Source of the DNA: Amphiura filiformis
Lineage: Eukaryota; Echinodermata; Ophiuroidea; Amphilepidida; Amphiuridae
NCBI RefSeq assembly: GCF_039555335.1
Contig: NC_092642.1
Coordinates: 56,151,776 to 56,215,775, forward strand
Reading direction: 5' to 3'
Length of the DNA stretch: 64,000 nt
The notes below the pieces were generated by a model. It was not told the origin of the DNA, made no database searches, and worked only from the letters and a program-made list of their open reading frames with translations. This document shows, piece by piece, positions 12,538 through 23,804 of this stretch (its first letter is position 1; the number at the start of each line of letters is the position of its first letter). Position numbers and translations under genes: made by a program.

Positions 12538-12715
12538 GGCAATTCCAGTTGAAATACACCCCTATGGAAGACGTGACCTTAATCTTCCCCATAGGAAGTG
12601 TGAATTTCAAATGGGGTTACCTGAATGGGTGACTCCATTTGAAATGTACACCCCCTGTGTGTGAGATTAATGTCATGTCTTCCATAGGGGTGTATGGATT
12701 TCAACAGGAACAGCC
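12538..12715. mobile_element. Palindromic family A element
   Basis: A 178-bp near-palindrome. Outer arms contain CACCCCTATGGAAGAC and its reverse complement GTCTTCCATAGGGGTG; the middle has TTTCAAATGGGGTTACC / GGTGACTCCATTTGAAA around a CTGAATGG centre. One of several family A copies (13809, 17105, 20428, 20739, 40030, 53310, 58444). Confidence 0.75.
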
Positions 12716-12771
12716 GGTTGTTTTCTTTGAGAAACTTGCATTTTTACATGGGGAGAGGACAGATCACTTAC

Positions 12772-12876
12772 CTATGTGTCTTTCTAAGGCCTGAGGTTTC
12801 ACTACTTGTCCACACTGCTCACAGACAACCAGGTAGAACTCATCTTGTGTTGGGCAAATGCCAAATAAATCAGAAT
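12772..12876 (-). CDS. ATXN7: ATXN7-like exon 3: zinc-finger core
   Basis: A 105-base exon between acceptor CAG (ends 12877) and donor GTAAGTG (from 12771). In the phase set by exon 2 it encodes DSDLFGICPTQDEFYLVVC followed by EQCGQVVKPQALERHI. The C-x2-C...H pattern and VVKPQA match the N-terminal zinc finger of ataxin-7/Sgf73. This is the strongest evidence for the gene's identity. Confidence 0.88.
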
Positions 12877-15800
12877 CTGATTCATTCCAGAGTTAAGGTT
12901 AACAATATAAATGTGGAAAAACATACAATTATACAACTTCACTACTTTTTTTATGCAACTTAATTTGTAAAATTTTGTCTTTCAAAACCTAAAACGGGAT
13001 AATGTTCACAATTCATAACCTCATAAATATACTTGAAGCATGTGACCCAATGAAACTGATTTATTTACCAAAATGTGAAAGCACTGCATGTTTACTACTG
13101 TTTAACAGCGGACCTCAGCGTGTGACGTGGTACGGAACTACAAACTACAATGACTTCCTCGTAAGTATAGGAATAACACCAATACCACTATTGTAAAGCA
13201 CTTTGTGACTGGTCTCTAAACTATTTAAAAGGGAAAATGAAATTTATATTTTGTTTTAAAAAGATATGATAATAATATTATACAGATAGAATCAAACAAA
13301 TTGAAAGGTGACGGTTATGAATGAGGTTAATGATTTCACATCAGTTATTTTTTGGGTACGAAGAAAATCTAAACATGTTGCTTGAACCGTGGAATATCCT
13401 TCAATACCAAGAGCGAAGTGAGTACTATTCTCAATACCTTCAGTACAACCACGATGCGCAGTCATTAACCTCTAAACCTCACATACATCTTTTTTGTCCA
13501 CAACTTTTAGGATATTGCTTGACCTGAACATAAGCAAAATGACTCGTAGCAACGTCAAGTCAAACAGACCAAGCAAGGGGAATCAAACCTAGCTAATGTT
13601 ATTTTTGCTTGTGGCATTAGCATTACAGACCTTACTCTTTTCATGCTCAGCCATAATGCTTATTACTAATCTGACACTTGGGGGCACTATTACCTCTGCT
13701 CTATGGACAGTATAGAACAATACAGTCTGGGTCCATCAGAAACACTGTTCTGGGAGATACCATTATTGTAAAACCAAATTGCATAATGCACTGCTTGTTT
13801 AACACACTTGGCTCTTCCATTTGAATCCATTCACCCCTATGGAAGAAATGACCTTAATCTTCCACACAGCGGGTGTAGATTTCAAATGGAGTACCTCTTT
13901 CAGGAAGGTAGTCCCATTTGAAATTCACATCCAATGTATGAAAGATTAAGGTTATGTCTTCAAAGCGGTGTATGGATTTTGACTGAATAGCCCATTCTCT
14001 GGTGATATCGACGGCTCAGTGCCAGAAATGGGTAAGCGCAATAGCTGCCATGTGTAGATGAGTATGATATACTGTGTGTAAATGTTCACAGGGCAGCTTT
14101 TGCACTTACCCACTTCTGGCACTGAGCAGTCGATATGACAAAACCTCGGTAATAGTAGTTACACACCAATAAGCTGCACCAAGGTGGTCACCTTTTTCAA
14201 CCCGAGGACCACAATGCCAAGTTATTACCAACTTCCCTTTTTTTACACATTCATAATGTTCATGTTTTGTAAGAGAGGCTTCACAAGGGGGGTGGGTAGA
14301 GGTGCCTGTAGAGGTGCGCTTGCCTCGCATTACTTCCGAGGATTCCAACTGCATAACACACCCCCACACAAACCCCCCCCCCCACACACACACACCAACC
14401 ACACACACCCCGGTTGATGTGCAAGATGGGGACCTAAACATGCATCCTCAAAAAGCAAAGTTTAAGGAAACAGCAAAAAATAATATCATTAATTTGGCTG
14501 AATGGTCTATTACAAATACAATAATCAATATATTGCAAATAGCATAGTGCATGTGCATTGTGCTGGGGCTGTGGGCTATTCTATTTAAAATCCACACTGC
14601 CCCTGTGGAAGATTTTGGAAATATCTTCCACAGGGAGGGGTACAAGCAAGGTTTGATTGGTCTAAATAAATATTTTTTCATTTATAGCTAGGCGATATAT
14701 GCACGGATCATGTGAAATAAAAAAAAATATGAAAAAAAGAAGAAAAAAAGTGCTTTTAAACAATTGTAGTAAGTCATTTTAGCCCTATATATATATTGTT
14801 TACTGTATCCTAGTTACTCAGATGCGTGTTTCATAACAAACCATGATTTATTCTATTCAGCATGTTCAAGTAGGGTACATGAATAGAATACATTAAATCC
14901 TTTGTTATACTCTCTATAGAAAATCTAGTGGTGCATGCAAAATATATAAACACTTACACAATGGATGTATAGTCATTAGTCAATAATATTATAATGTGTT
15001 GTTAGAAGAAGAAAAGGCTATTAGGTCACCGTATGTCAGGTTATAGGTCAATTGGTTCAGGTCAAATTTAAGCATCAATTTTGAATACGACAGGGTTCGA
15101 GGTTTGAGTACGGTTTCACTGCCAAATGTGTGAAAAAAATATTTAGGTGTGAAGAATACTTCTAAAATGAGCATATATAGTATTTCTAAGGTAAAAATGT
15201 CTGAATTTTCAATTTTTCTAACTTAGAATACTGTATCTTAAGTCGTTTTAGGATTAAACATAGATTTATGGCCATTTTTTACTGAAAATGACCAGTTTTA
15301 GGTGAAAAAAAAATTCACCATTAATTTTTAATCCCTAATATTTTCTACTATATAGATAAATGTTGTCTTTCTCTGTTATTTTGTATTACCTGATGGTTTA
15401 TTTGTTCAAATAAAACTGTTTTAATTGATTTCATCGCTTACTTTGTATACCATACCGGATAAAGTTGAACTTGAAAGTGAAAAACGAAGCCCAAAAAAGG
15501 TCATTTTTAGAGATTTGTATCTTAGTTTAGCCATAAAATTTGATCTAAAGAGGCTAGAGACCTCATTAACCCCTCTTTTTAATGATATTTCAATTTGCCA
15601 CACACTGATAATAATTTTAACTTCCTTAAAAAAAGAGAAATTGAAGAAAATTGCAAAAATGTTACCCATACCCCTAAGCGTGAAAAAAATATGGCAAATT
15701 GTAAAAAAAATTATTTCGGAAAAACTTATGGAGGTACAGCTCTGAAAAGTTGATCGATTGATTCATTTTCATACATGAGAACAGTGTTTAAGCAGTCTTT

Positions 15801-18800
15801 ATAGTTTGTTTAACATATTTATAGATTCAAAACAACTTAACTGAAGTAATAATGCTCTGTAACTTTTTTAAATACAGTTGTGTTCCAAGTAGACTCCCAG
15901 GATTCTTCGTAAAAACAACATGCGCTTAGAATTTGTTACATATCTTTAAAATGGTGATACCCTGTGTATTAAAAACTTCAGAAATGGACTCAGCACAAAA
16001 TTCTAGTCCAGAAAACATGTATAATGTTATGATAACATGAACTTCATTTTCCCCCCATTTTGGCAGTAAAACCGTACTCAAACCTCGAACCCTGTCATAC
16101 ACATGTGAGAGTTTGTGATATCATAATGAGGAATAATTTTGATATTCTGTCTTTAACTGGATATATATCGAGAAGTGCAAGGTGGATATACTAATATACC
16201 TTGGGATGTAAATGGTGAGTACAATTTAGAATGCCTAGTTGAGACGGATTTCACAAATAAATATAAAATAGTTACCAAAATCACAAAGCGTTAAGCTTAC
16301 GGAAAACTACCCAATATGGTGGTATAGGTGACAAGAAATACAATTTTTTTCAACATTGCTGTAGTATGGTTGTGGTAACCTGTTACCTGTGGCTTAATTA
16401 AGTTTCAGTGAAATAATGTCGCAAGTTAAAAATACAAAATATAGCTCAACATTGAAAATAGAAGCATTTTAACCAGTTCCTTTTTTGATAGTTGTGGAGC
16501 ACCAAGTTCATGAAGTCATAAAAGAAATCAGGAACCACTTATTCCCATTTTACATATCAACTTTATTTCCCTAACGTGTTAGCAACACATATCCAAAATT
16601 TTAACGAAATCCGTTGATAGTAAGCTTTCCAAAATGAAGTGAATTTAAATCATCAGTGATGTACCACCTTTTGGCTTCTACTTTTAAAAGCATGTAAGCT
16701 ACGTTGATACCGATGCCACCAATAAAACGAGAAGATTTGCCCTTCATTTTGCATACCACTTTGTCCAATTTTTTTTGTAATTTCTTCACAAAATGCAAAA
16801 AATGCAAAAAAAAAATCAATGGGTGTAGTACCCCCTTAAGTATGCCTGGACCAGGAGCTAAAATGAGCTCCTGGTCCCAAAGATGGCTCCTGGTCCTATA
16901 GTTTGTAGTGTAAAATATTGGATACATCAGGAGCCAAAACTGGGCAACCACGGGGTAAAAAAAGCCTGGGTGCCTGGTTAATATAAGCCTTGGAGGGCTA
17001 TGAATTTCAAATGGAATGACCACATTAGGTAGCTCCGTTTCATTGTACCACTTGTAGTTTCAAAGTTCTTTAGCATTTTGTATGTTTTGCTTCATGTCCC
17101 TGTTTGGCTATTCCATTTAAATCCATATACCCCTTGATGGAAGACATGACTTTATTCTTCTTCCACACAGGGAGTGTGACTTTCAAATGGGGTGGTTACC
17201 TGAATGGGTGACACCAAGTGAAATCTGCACTCCCTGTGTGATAGACTAAGGTCATGTCTTCCATAGGGGGGTGTATGGATTTCAACTGGAATAGCCAAAT
17301 GAACTGTATGACCGCAACAATATAAATGTGCGAGTTTTAACAATACAAGTGTAAATGGGTGGGTGCGTTTCTTTTCACCCACACTTATGTAGTGAAAAAC
17401 CAGACACAGCTAACTGTGGATGTGCATGGTCGTAAGACAGCGGCAGAGGGTGCTATACAGCATAACTTTGTGTATGGGGTAGGGTCTCTATCATAGGTAT
17501 AATACCAGGTCCACGGTTAGACAATTAACTGTCATAATTTAACACAGAAATCCATGTTTGGATTATGATATGTCTGTGTGTGTGGGTACACGGTTTCACT
17601 GTTACAACCACACACACAATACGGGTCCACTGTTGTTGGTGAAAACGAGTAGGGGTGTGTGCGTATGTGTGCATATGTATGCACCTGTATAGCTGTGTGT
17701 GTTCGCTTTGTATGAATCTATGACTGAGCCCACCTTTTCACTGCAGGATTGAAGTTTCGGTAGGACCAAGCAACTCAAAGAAAGAGCAGGATCCATTGAT
17801 GAATTTATGCCCGATGGCTGGGCGATTTGTGACAATATGCAAATTTGATAAACCCAAGTTTGATATTGTAACCAGAAAACAAAAAAATGCACCTCCAGCT
17901 GCTTCAAGAGCACCTGTAATTGAATGCTTTCGCAATTTGAGAAAGACTATGCAACACTTAGCATGCTATTGGGAAATAAGAACATGCCATGTAGATTGCA
18001 TCCAGTTCATCCTTCTCAAACATTCCTGAATTATTGTTCTTAGTATATGACAAATTAATAACAGTGCATCTCCTGGAACTTACACAGATTATTAACTAAG
18101 AAAGTGAGAGTCACCTGTATTGAGTTAGTGCTGCAATTTTGTCTCAAGAATGCTCTGATATGGTACACTTGGTTATTCACAGTTGGATGAGAATAGTCCT
18201 TGCCAGACAACAGCAGGGTTAGAATTTTGGAAGAATGGGTCCTCATAAATGTATGAGAATAGTCTTTGCCACTTTGCTAAACTATGGCAGGGTTTAAATG
18301 TTGCAAGAATTTTACCTCATGAATATATGTGACCCGGCAGCACAAACGAGCCGTAAATTCCCTAAATTGTATTCTGAGTTATGGTGTAAAATGTGTACGA
18401 AGGTCGTATTCATCGGTCACTTAAGCTGGCGCGACATCTGTCTTATTTGGATAGTCACAACACCAATCAATTAATCCTATTATTGAAGTGGATAATAAGC
18501 TTCTACCTTAGATGGCTATAGAACTTTTAATAGCTCTGGTCTTTGTTTGCTTTTGCTAAATCCTTTTCAAGTGGTGGGTTATTTGTATAGGTATGCATAA
18601 CCAACAATTAACAATGAGAGAACCTTCTTAAACCTCGTTGACTTGGGGATGATTTGAAATGACCGCCAATTATGACTGTTTGATATTTATTGCCAGCAAT
18701 GTGGAAAAAGAGACACACATAGAAGCGAAAAAAGCTATAATTTTGTTGAAGGAGCAAAGTTTAACTAACCATAACTCCGCTTCTGGATATCGTTTGAAGT

Positions 18801-21800
18801 CAAATGATATACCATTTTTAAGTTTATGATGTTTATTTTTAAACACGAAATAAAACAAAATTGACCGGGGAGGAATTTACGGCTCATTCAGCCGTGGACG
18901 GTCACATATGAGAATAGTCTTTGCCACTTTGCTAAACTATGGCAGGGTTAGCATGTTGCAAGAATTGGTCCTCATAAATATATGAGAATAGTCTTTGTCA
19001 GTTTGCTAAACTATGGCAGGGTTAGCATTTATGTTGCTAGAATTTGTCCTCATGAATATGAGAGTAGTCTTTGCCAGTTTGCTAAACTATGGCAGGGTTA
19101 GCATGTTGCAAGAATTTGTCCTCATAAAAAAATATGAGAATAGTCTTTGCCAGTTTGCTAAACTATGGCAGGGTTTATGTTGCAAGAATTTGCAACATTT
19201 GCCAGTTTGCTAAACTATGGCAGGGTTAGCATGTTGCAAGAATTTTACCTCATGAATATATGAGAGTAGTCTTTGCCAGTTTGCTAAACTATGGCAGGGT
19301 TTATGTTGCAAGAATTTGCAACATTTGCCAGTTTGCTAAACTATGGCAGGGTTAGCATGTTGCAAGAATTTTACCTCATGAATATATGAGAGTAGTCTTT
19401 GCCAGTTTGCTAAACTATGGCAGGGTTTATGTTGCAAGAATTTGCAACATTTGCCAGTTTGCTAAACTATGGCATGGTTAGCATGTTGTAAGAATTGGTC
19501 CTCATAATTATATGAGAATATAGTCTTTGTCAGTTTGCCAGACTGCAGCAGGGTTGGAATGTTGCAAGAATTGGTCTTCATAAATGGACAAGATTCAAGA
19601 ATAGTCAGTTATCAGTTTGCCATACTACAGCAGGGTTAGAATTTGCAAGAACTGGCGCTGATAAAAGATAATAAGTCTTTACCAGTCTATGGTAGGGTTA
19701 GAATTTTGCAAGAATTGGTCATGATAAAAGGATAATAATAGTCTTTTCCAGTTTATGGCAGGTTAGAACGTTGCAAGAATAGGTCCTTTTAAATGAATGG
19801 GAATATCAGTCTTTGCCAGTTTGTCGGACTTCGGCAGGGTTAGCGCTAGAACAAAGCGGTCCAGAATCCGCAGGGAAGCCCGAACTTGCAGAAAACCTGA
19901 AAGTACGGGGTCCGTAGTAGAGTTCAATGAGAGAGTTGCACAAATGCAGCATAGTATGTCTGCGGTAGCGCTATATTGAAAAGCTGGGGTCTACAGGAAC
20001 CCCTGAACTCGCAGAAATTATTTTAATTAGGGGTCCAAACTGTATTTTGGAGAGTCCGGGACCCCAAAATGCAGCCTACATGTAGCGCTACACCTGGGTT
20101 AAAATTTTGCAAGAATTGGTCCTGCTAAAAGGATAATAGTAGGCTTTTCCGGTCTAGGGGTAGGGTTAGAATGTTACAAGAATCGGTCCTCATAAGTGGA
20201 TGAGAACTACTGCGCCAGTTTGCTAAACTACAGCAGGTTTAGAAAATTTTTCAATATTTTGATTCTTGCCAAAGAATGTGCAGCAGCCATACAAAGATTC
20301 TTGCAACCTGTCTGTGAACAGTCAAAGATTAACATCAAATTCTAACCCTGGCAGACGACTATTCATCAAAATTCCCTGGGATACATGCACACCACCAAAC
20401 ACTTGCAGACTGGGTGCATCTGCGATGGGCTGTTCCACTTGAAATCCATACACCCCCTATGGAAGACATGCCCTTAAAATCTGTCACACATGGGGTGTAG
20501 ATTTCAAATGCTGTCACCCATTCAGGTAACCCCATTCGAAATTCACACTCCCTGTGTGGAAGAAGGTCATGAATGTCTTCCATTGGGGGGGGGGGGGTGT
20601 AAGAATTCCAACTATAACAGCCAAATGCTGCTACATGTACACAGACTATGCCAATTGCTTGAGCAGCCAATCAGTTGCACGTTTATGCAAAACTCTCAGC
20701 ATAAAACTTTGCCAACCCATACAAATCTATATTGGATTGAGCTCTCCCACTAAATCCATACGAGTACACACTATGGAAGACATGACCTTGATCTTCCACA
20801 CATGGGATTACCTGAATGGGTGACTTCATTTGAAATCTACATCTCCTGTGTGACATTAAGGTCATGTCTGGGGGGTATGGATTATAACTGGACTAAACCA
20901 TTTCTCACATCAGGCAGGTGATAACTTGTTGAAGAAGCCCATGCAGGAACATGCGGGTTGTACATCCTTCAACTACAGAGCTGTTCTGGTGATATTAAAA
21001 ACTATACCTAGATGTTATTAATAAAGATTTGATATAGAAATGGAGAAATTAAAATGATGTGTGCCTTTCCCAATATACTCTAACTAAAAAATTGTGATCA
21101 CGACTGGCCTACTTGCAAAGACCTATTAGAGTCACACGGCAGAAGGGTTTGCTGTTAAACAATACATAACTATCAAAACTGAAATGCTGGTAGTGTCATA
21201 CAATCGCTACTGGCATTCACAACTCTGAATTTCAATAAATGGACCTCAAATTGATTGCAAAATATTACGGTAACATTGTGAATATGCAATATGTACCGTA
21301 CATAAGACCCAATCATACTTTTCTTTGCCAAAACGTGAACACGATGCCCGGTTACTAATTTCAGAAAGGACCTCTGTGTGTGTATCTTACACGAACGAAC
21401 AGTTCACACGCAAAGCAACTACCATATTTGTACATTGCATGATATGCGCTTTGTAGTTTGGTTGCTGGAGGGTCAGCTATTCAATTAAAATATAATTTAA
21501 ATGTTCAGTTAAAATTGTGTTTGGTTTTCAACAAAATACCTAGAATCAAGCAAACTGAAAAGTGACGATACGAATAAGAAAAATTACTTTGCTTAGTTTT
21601 TTTCGAAAATTGTGAAAAATCAAAAATTTTGCTTGGCCTTTGCAATATCCCTCAATTCCAAAAGCAAAATGTTTAGTACACTGTACCCTCAAAACAACTG
21701 CATAATCATAATCCTCTCTAAAGCACCATCGCTACCCACAACTTAAACTGAAACACAGGTACCTATAGCGTTGCATTGTACTATCAAGTAAGTTTTGGCC

Positions 21801-22878
21801 AATATCGAACATTATGAACGCTAGTGGCTCTGCGATAAATACACGCGCAGATAGCACAGTACCGGTACAGTAGAACTAGAAAGCATACACGTGCCATACA
21901 TTGCGTACACGCTTAGTACGCTATGGATGCACGTGCATGTAATGTTCCAGCTTGGCCAAGAATTACTTAATTTATCTGTAGTACTGGCGTTTGACACAGC
22001 TAGCTGCATGCGATCTGACCGCTGGCGCTGTCGTATTTCAAAATACAATACAAACGCAAGCATTTGCAAGCCCTCGCTGCTTAATAAAAAAGATTAACCA
22101 GCCCCAGATACCCCTCATACACTAGGACAAAATATCTCGGAAATTCAAAACTTCACTGAACTTCTCCCATCATTTTCAAATTATGGACAAAAATAATTTA
22201 TAAAATCATGTCACACCCAAAAGCCTCAGATACAATTTGCATAGGAAGTAAAGTCCATTTATGGTAAATGAATACAAATTCCTGCAAACCTCAATCATCT
22301 GACCTACACCACTAGAAACTGAACATGTTGTCCATGACTTCTGTGCTTCCAATCCAATGCCAAATCCCAGCCCAGTGCAGTGTTGTGTGTGTACTGTGGA
22401 TGTCAACACAACAACAACACAAAGTTTGCATGTCAATTTTCAGAATAATGCTAAACTATCCATACTGCAAATAACCTCCCAATGTTCACCACTTTTAAAA
22501 CCACAAAGGATACCTTCTCTTTTCAGTCTCATGACTTGACAGTTGTCGTTGTGTCTCTGTCTTCCCTCTTCTCCTGAAACTTCTTGTGATTCTTCATCGT
22601 CTTCTGTAGCATCTGTATACATGTCAATGGAACATAGCGGGAAACATGCCGTCAAACACGTTCTTTAGACACAAATTACGACTACAACTGACCACGAACA
22701 GGCCATTTAGTGGTCCTGAACGATACCTGAAAACCTCTAGCTTACCTTTTTCACCTTCATGAGCGACTGTGTCAGCCCATTCGTCCCAGGACAGACCCTG
22801 AAACATCGATGGACTGGTCCTATCTATGGTCGCCATTGCTGTCCTGTCGTGTTGCTCTCCATCCGTCCCATCATGCAT
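12772..22878 (-). CDS. ATXN7: Ataxin-7-like gene (SAGA deubiquitinase-module subunit), first three recognised exons
   Basis: Ataxin-7 (yeast Sgf73) anchors the histone H2B deubiquitinase module to the SAGA co-activator complex in the nucleus. Three exons on the minus strand join in consistent phase: 22878-22746, 22612-22514 and 12876-12772, with GT-AG introns of 133 bp and 9.6 kb. Together they give an N-terminal block with LSWDEWAD, matching the QSW.xWV motif of the family, then QVMRLKRED, which matches the family's ...M.L.REDM segment. The following FGICPTQDEFYLVVC and CGQVVKPQALERH are the conserved zinc-finger core. I found no polyglutamine tract in these exons. The SCA7 domain and C-terminus were not found and probably lie left of base 1. 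The span given includes introns. Which vertebrate paralogue (ATXN7, L1, L2) it is closest to cannot be decided. Confidence 0.82.
13000..13808. other. Intron of the ATXN7-like gene, no other feature
   Basis: AT-rich sequence without a recognisable gene or repeat. Confidence 0.5.
13809..13993. mobile_element. Palindromic family A element
   Basis: TGGCTCTTCCATTTGAA... and ...GACTGAATAGCCCA ends, with CCCCTATGGAAGA and its complement in the arms. More diverged than the 12538 and 17105 copies. Confidence 0.65.
14007..14134. mobile_element. Palindromic family C element, copy 2
   Basis: Hairpin with arms TCGACGGCTCAGTGCCAGAA and TTCTGGCACTGAGCAGTCGA. It starts 13 bp after a family A copy. The centre retains the ACTGTGTGTAAAT segment seen in copies 1 and 3. 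Confidence 0.7.
14361..14412. repeat. C/CA-rich low-complexity tract
   Basis: A run of CCCCCCACACA-type repeats that produces several spurious overlapping ORFs on both strands. Confidence 0.8.
14575..14642. mobile_element. Half copy of palindromic family B
   Basis: Contains ATTTAAAATCCACACTGCCC and GGAAATATCTTCCACAGG only; the second half is missing. Confidence 0.5.
15089..16096. mobile_element. 1-kb inverted-repeat element, possible ATAC target duplication
   Basis: About 40-bp terminal inverted repeats starting GACAGGGTTCGAGGTTTGAG at 15089 and its complement ending at 16096, with one mismatch in the first 35 bases. ATAC lies directly outside each end (15085-15088 and 16097-16100), a possible 4-bp target-site duplication. 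The interior has a 106-codon ORF (15425-15745, plus) rich in lysine, leucine and isoleucine with no transposase motif I recognise. Probably a non-autonomous or decayed DNA transposon inside the ATXN7-like intron. Confidence 0.65.
16097..17104. other. Intron sequence; small palindromes only
   Basis: No gene. An imperfect hairpin at about 16848-16900 repeats CCAGGAGC/GCTCCTGG. A short family-B fragment lies at about 17000-17035. The 140-codon minus-strand ORF (16601-17023) has no recognised domain and covers these repeats. Confidence 0.5.
17105..17297. mobile_element. Palindromic family A element
   Basis: A well-preserved copy with TGGCTATTCC and GGAATAGCCA ends, both GGAAGACATGAC arms, and the GGTTACCTGAATGGGTGAC centre. 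Confidence 0.75.
17298..18245. other. Intron sequence with a GT-rich microsatellite-like stretch
   Basis: A GTGTGT-rich region lies at about 17570-17705. No gene is recognised. The overlapping minus-strand ORFs at 17602-17935 have no known domain. Confidence 0.5.
18328..18906. mobile_element. Inverted-repeat element inserted in the minisatellite
   Basis: Starts TGTGACC and ends GGTCACA. Inside each end lies GAGCCGTAAATTCC or its complement, giving roughly 34-bp imperfect inverted repeats. The minisatellite unit continues directly on both sides, which confirms the insertion. No transposase is recognised. Confidence 0.7.
19838..20095. other. Inserted segment with three TAGCGCTA palindromes
   Basis: Minisatellite homology is lost here. 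TAGCGCTA occurs near 19840, 19965 and 20088. Between them lie GGGGTCC/GGACCCC-type stretches arranged partly as inverted repeats. It may be a small element or paired elements of unknown type. Confidence 0.45.
20428..20624. mobile_element. Palindromic family A element
   Basis: Ends GGGCTGTTCCACTTGAA and AACTATAACAGCC, with CACCCCCTATGGAAGACATG in the left arm and an expanded run of G (20585-20597) at the equivalent position of the right arm. Confidence 0.65.
20739..20897. mobile_element. Degenerate palindromic family A element
   Basis: Retains ATGGAAGACATGACCTT and AAGGTCATGTC arms and a CCTGAATGGGTGACTTC centre; the outer ends are decayed. Confidence 0.5.
20898..22513. other. Intron of the ATXN7-like gene, nothing recognised
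   Basis: AT-rich sequence. The ORFs at 21821-22097 and 22206-22436 show no domain and do not fit the exon phase of the flanking gene. Confidence 0.5.
22514..22612 (-). CDS. ATXN7: ATXN7-like exon 2
   Basis: A 99-base exon with acceptor ...TATACAG and donor GTATCC. It joins exon 1 in phase and encodes an acidic linker (DATEDDEESQEVSGEEG) followed by NCQVMRLKRE. The last part lines up with the family motif that precedes the zinc-finger core. Confidence 0.78.
22746..22878 (-). CDS. ATXN7: ATXN7-like exon 1, with start codon
   Basis: From the first in-frame ATG at 22878 the exon encodes 44 codons plus one base, ending at donor GTAAGC. A second in-frame ATG gives MATIDRTSPSMFQGLSWDEW and could be the real start. 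LSWDEWAD resembles the SW..WV motif near the N-terminus of ataxin-7 proteins. The 5' end of the transcript is not determined. Confidence 0.72.
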
Positions 22879-22885
22879 TTCGCGG

Positions 22886-22893
22886 TGACGTCA
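22886..22893. promoter_or_regulatory. Palindromic CRE (TGACGTCA) beside the ATXN7-like start
   Basis: TGACGTCA lies eight bases upstream of the first ATG in a locally G+C-richer patch (GCGGTGACGTCACTCGCC). Such full CREB/ATF sites often sit close to transcription starts. It may be in the promoter or the 5' UTR. No TATA box is seen nearby. Confidence 0.5.
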
Positions 22894-23804
22894 CTCGCCA
22901 TCAGTTCCCATTCATTTTTATCTCGCACAAAACTTTTTGGTTCAAAAAAATAATAATAACTTTAAAAAGGTTTATGGGCTGATTTTAGAACAATTGAAAA
23001 ATCCATCTTAAATATTTGTTATTTGCTTTAATGCAAAATGTGGTAATTCCAAATAAAACATAAATAAGAAAAAGTAAAGGATTCCGCGACTTGAAAATGA
23101 CATTGTTCCCAACTTTTCATTGTTACTCTGAACAAAGGAAGTTTAGTTAGTGCTTTTATAAACACAAAACTGGCACCGTCAAAATAATCTTTATTATTGT
23201 TTGGAAATTTTGTTTTACTGGTTGATAAAATAACTAAGTATTTAATTGTCAAACAAACTTGGCATTTTGATCAGTCATAGTGGCCTGCAATATTTTTAAT
23301 TGAAAAAAGTTTGTTGTGTAATAATCTTAAAATCAATTGAAGTAGGGCCCTACATATTTTGGTGGACAATTTTGACACTAGGCCTATTGTGTAAAATTGT
23401 TGTTGGAAAAAAATAGAAAATGTCTTAAAATGAAGGCCCAATCGAATCTATTCGTGGACTCTTTTTCTGTTGATTCTCTTTTTGCTTCTGAAGGGGGGTT
23501 GGGACGTCGTCTAAACTTTGACCTAATTTAAGATTATAAAATAAATATTGTTTTATCAATTCATCATGTTTGTTTGAAGGGATTTCTTTTCTTTATCCAT
23601 GTTTCTTGATTTTGTTTTTCTCCTATTCTCCTCAAAAGGGGTCTTACGTCGGTTCGTCCGTCAAAATAGGTTGACCAGATTTAAATTAAATCATAATTTC
23701 AACATACCCAGATGAATGAGAGTCTACACAGTTTGAGTCTTAAAGTTAGATTGAGATTTAAAAAAAAGAATAGGCCTACTTTGGATCAATATTTGACATA
23801 GAAA
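22894..23804. other. Intergenic, AT-rich
   Basis: Upstream of the ATXN7-like gene. No exon, RNA gene or clear repeat is recognised. Several TAGGCCTA-like hexamers occur. Confidence 0.5.

Larger units (their letters stand above)
18246..20230 (+). repeat. About 70-bp minisatellite, interrupted
   Basis: The unit contains AGTCTTTGCCAGTTTGCTAA, then ACTATGGCAGGGTTAGC, ATGTTGCAAGAATTTG and TCCTCATAAATATATGAGA. Copies are well conserved between 18905 and 19550 and decay towards 20230. From about 19160 to 19480 a longer composite period of about 124 bp repeats three times. A 579-bp inverted-repeat element (18328-18906) and a segment near 19838-20095 interrupt the array. Confidence 0.85.

Noticed and set aside
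15425..15745. 106-codon ORF as a transposase gene
   Set aside because: No DDE/DDD motif or DNA-binding domain visible; kept only as part of the inverted-repeat element.
16601..17023. 140-codon minus-strand ORF
   Set aside because: Covers small palindromes and a family B fragment; no conserved domain or splice support.
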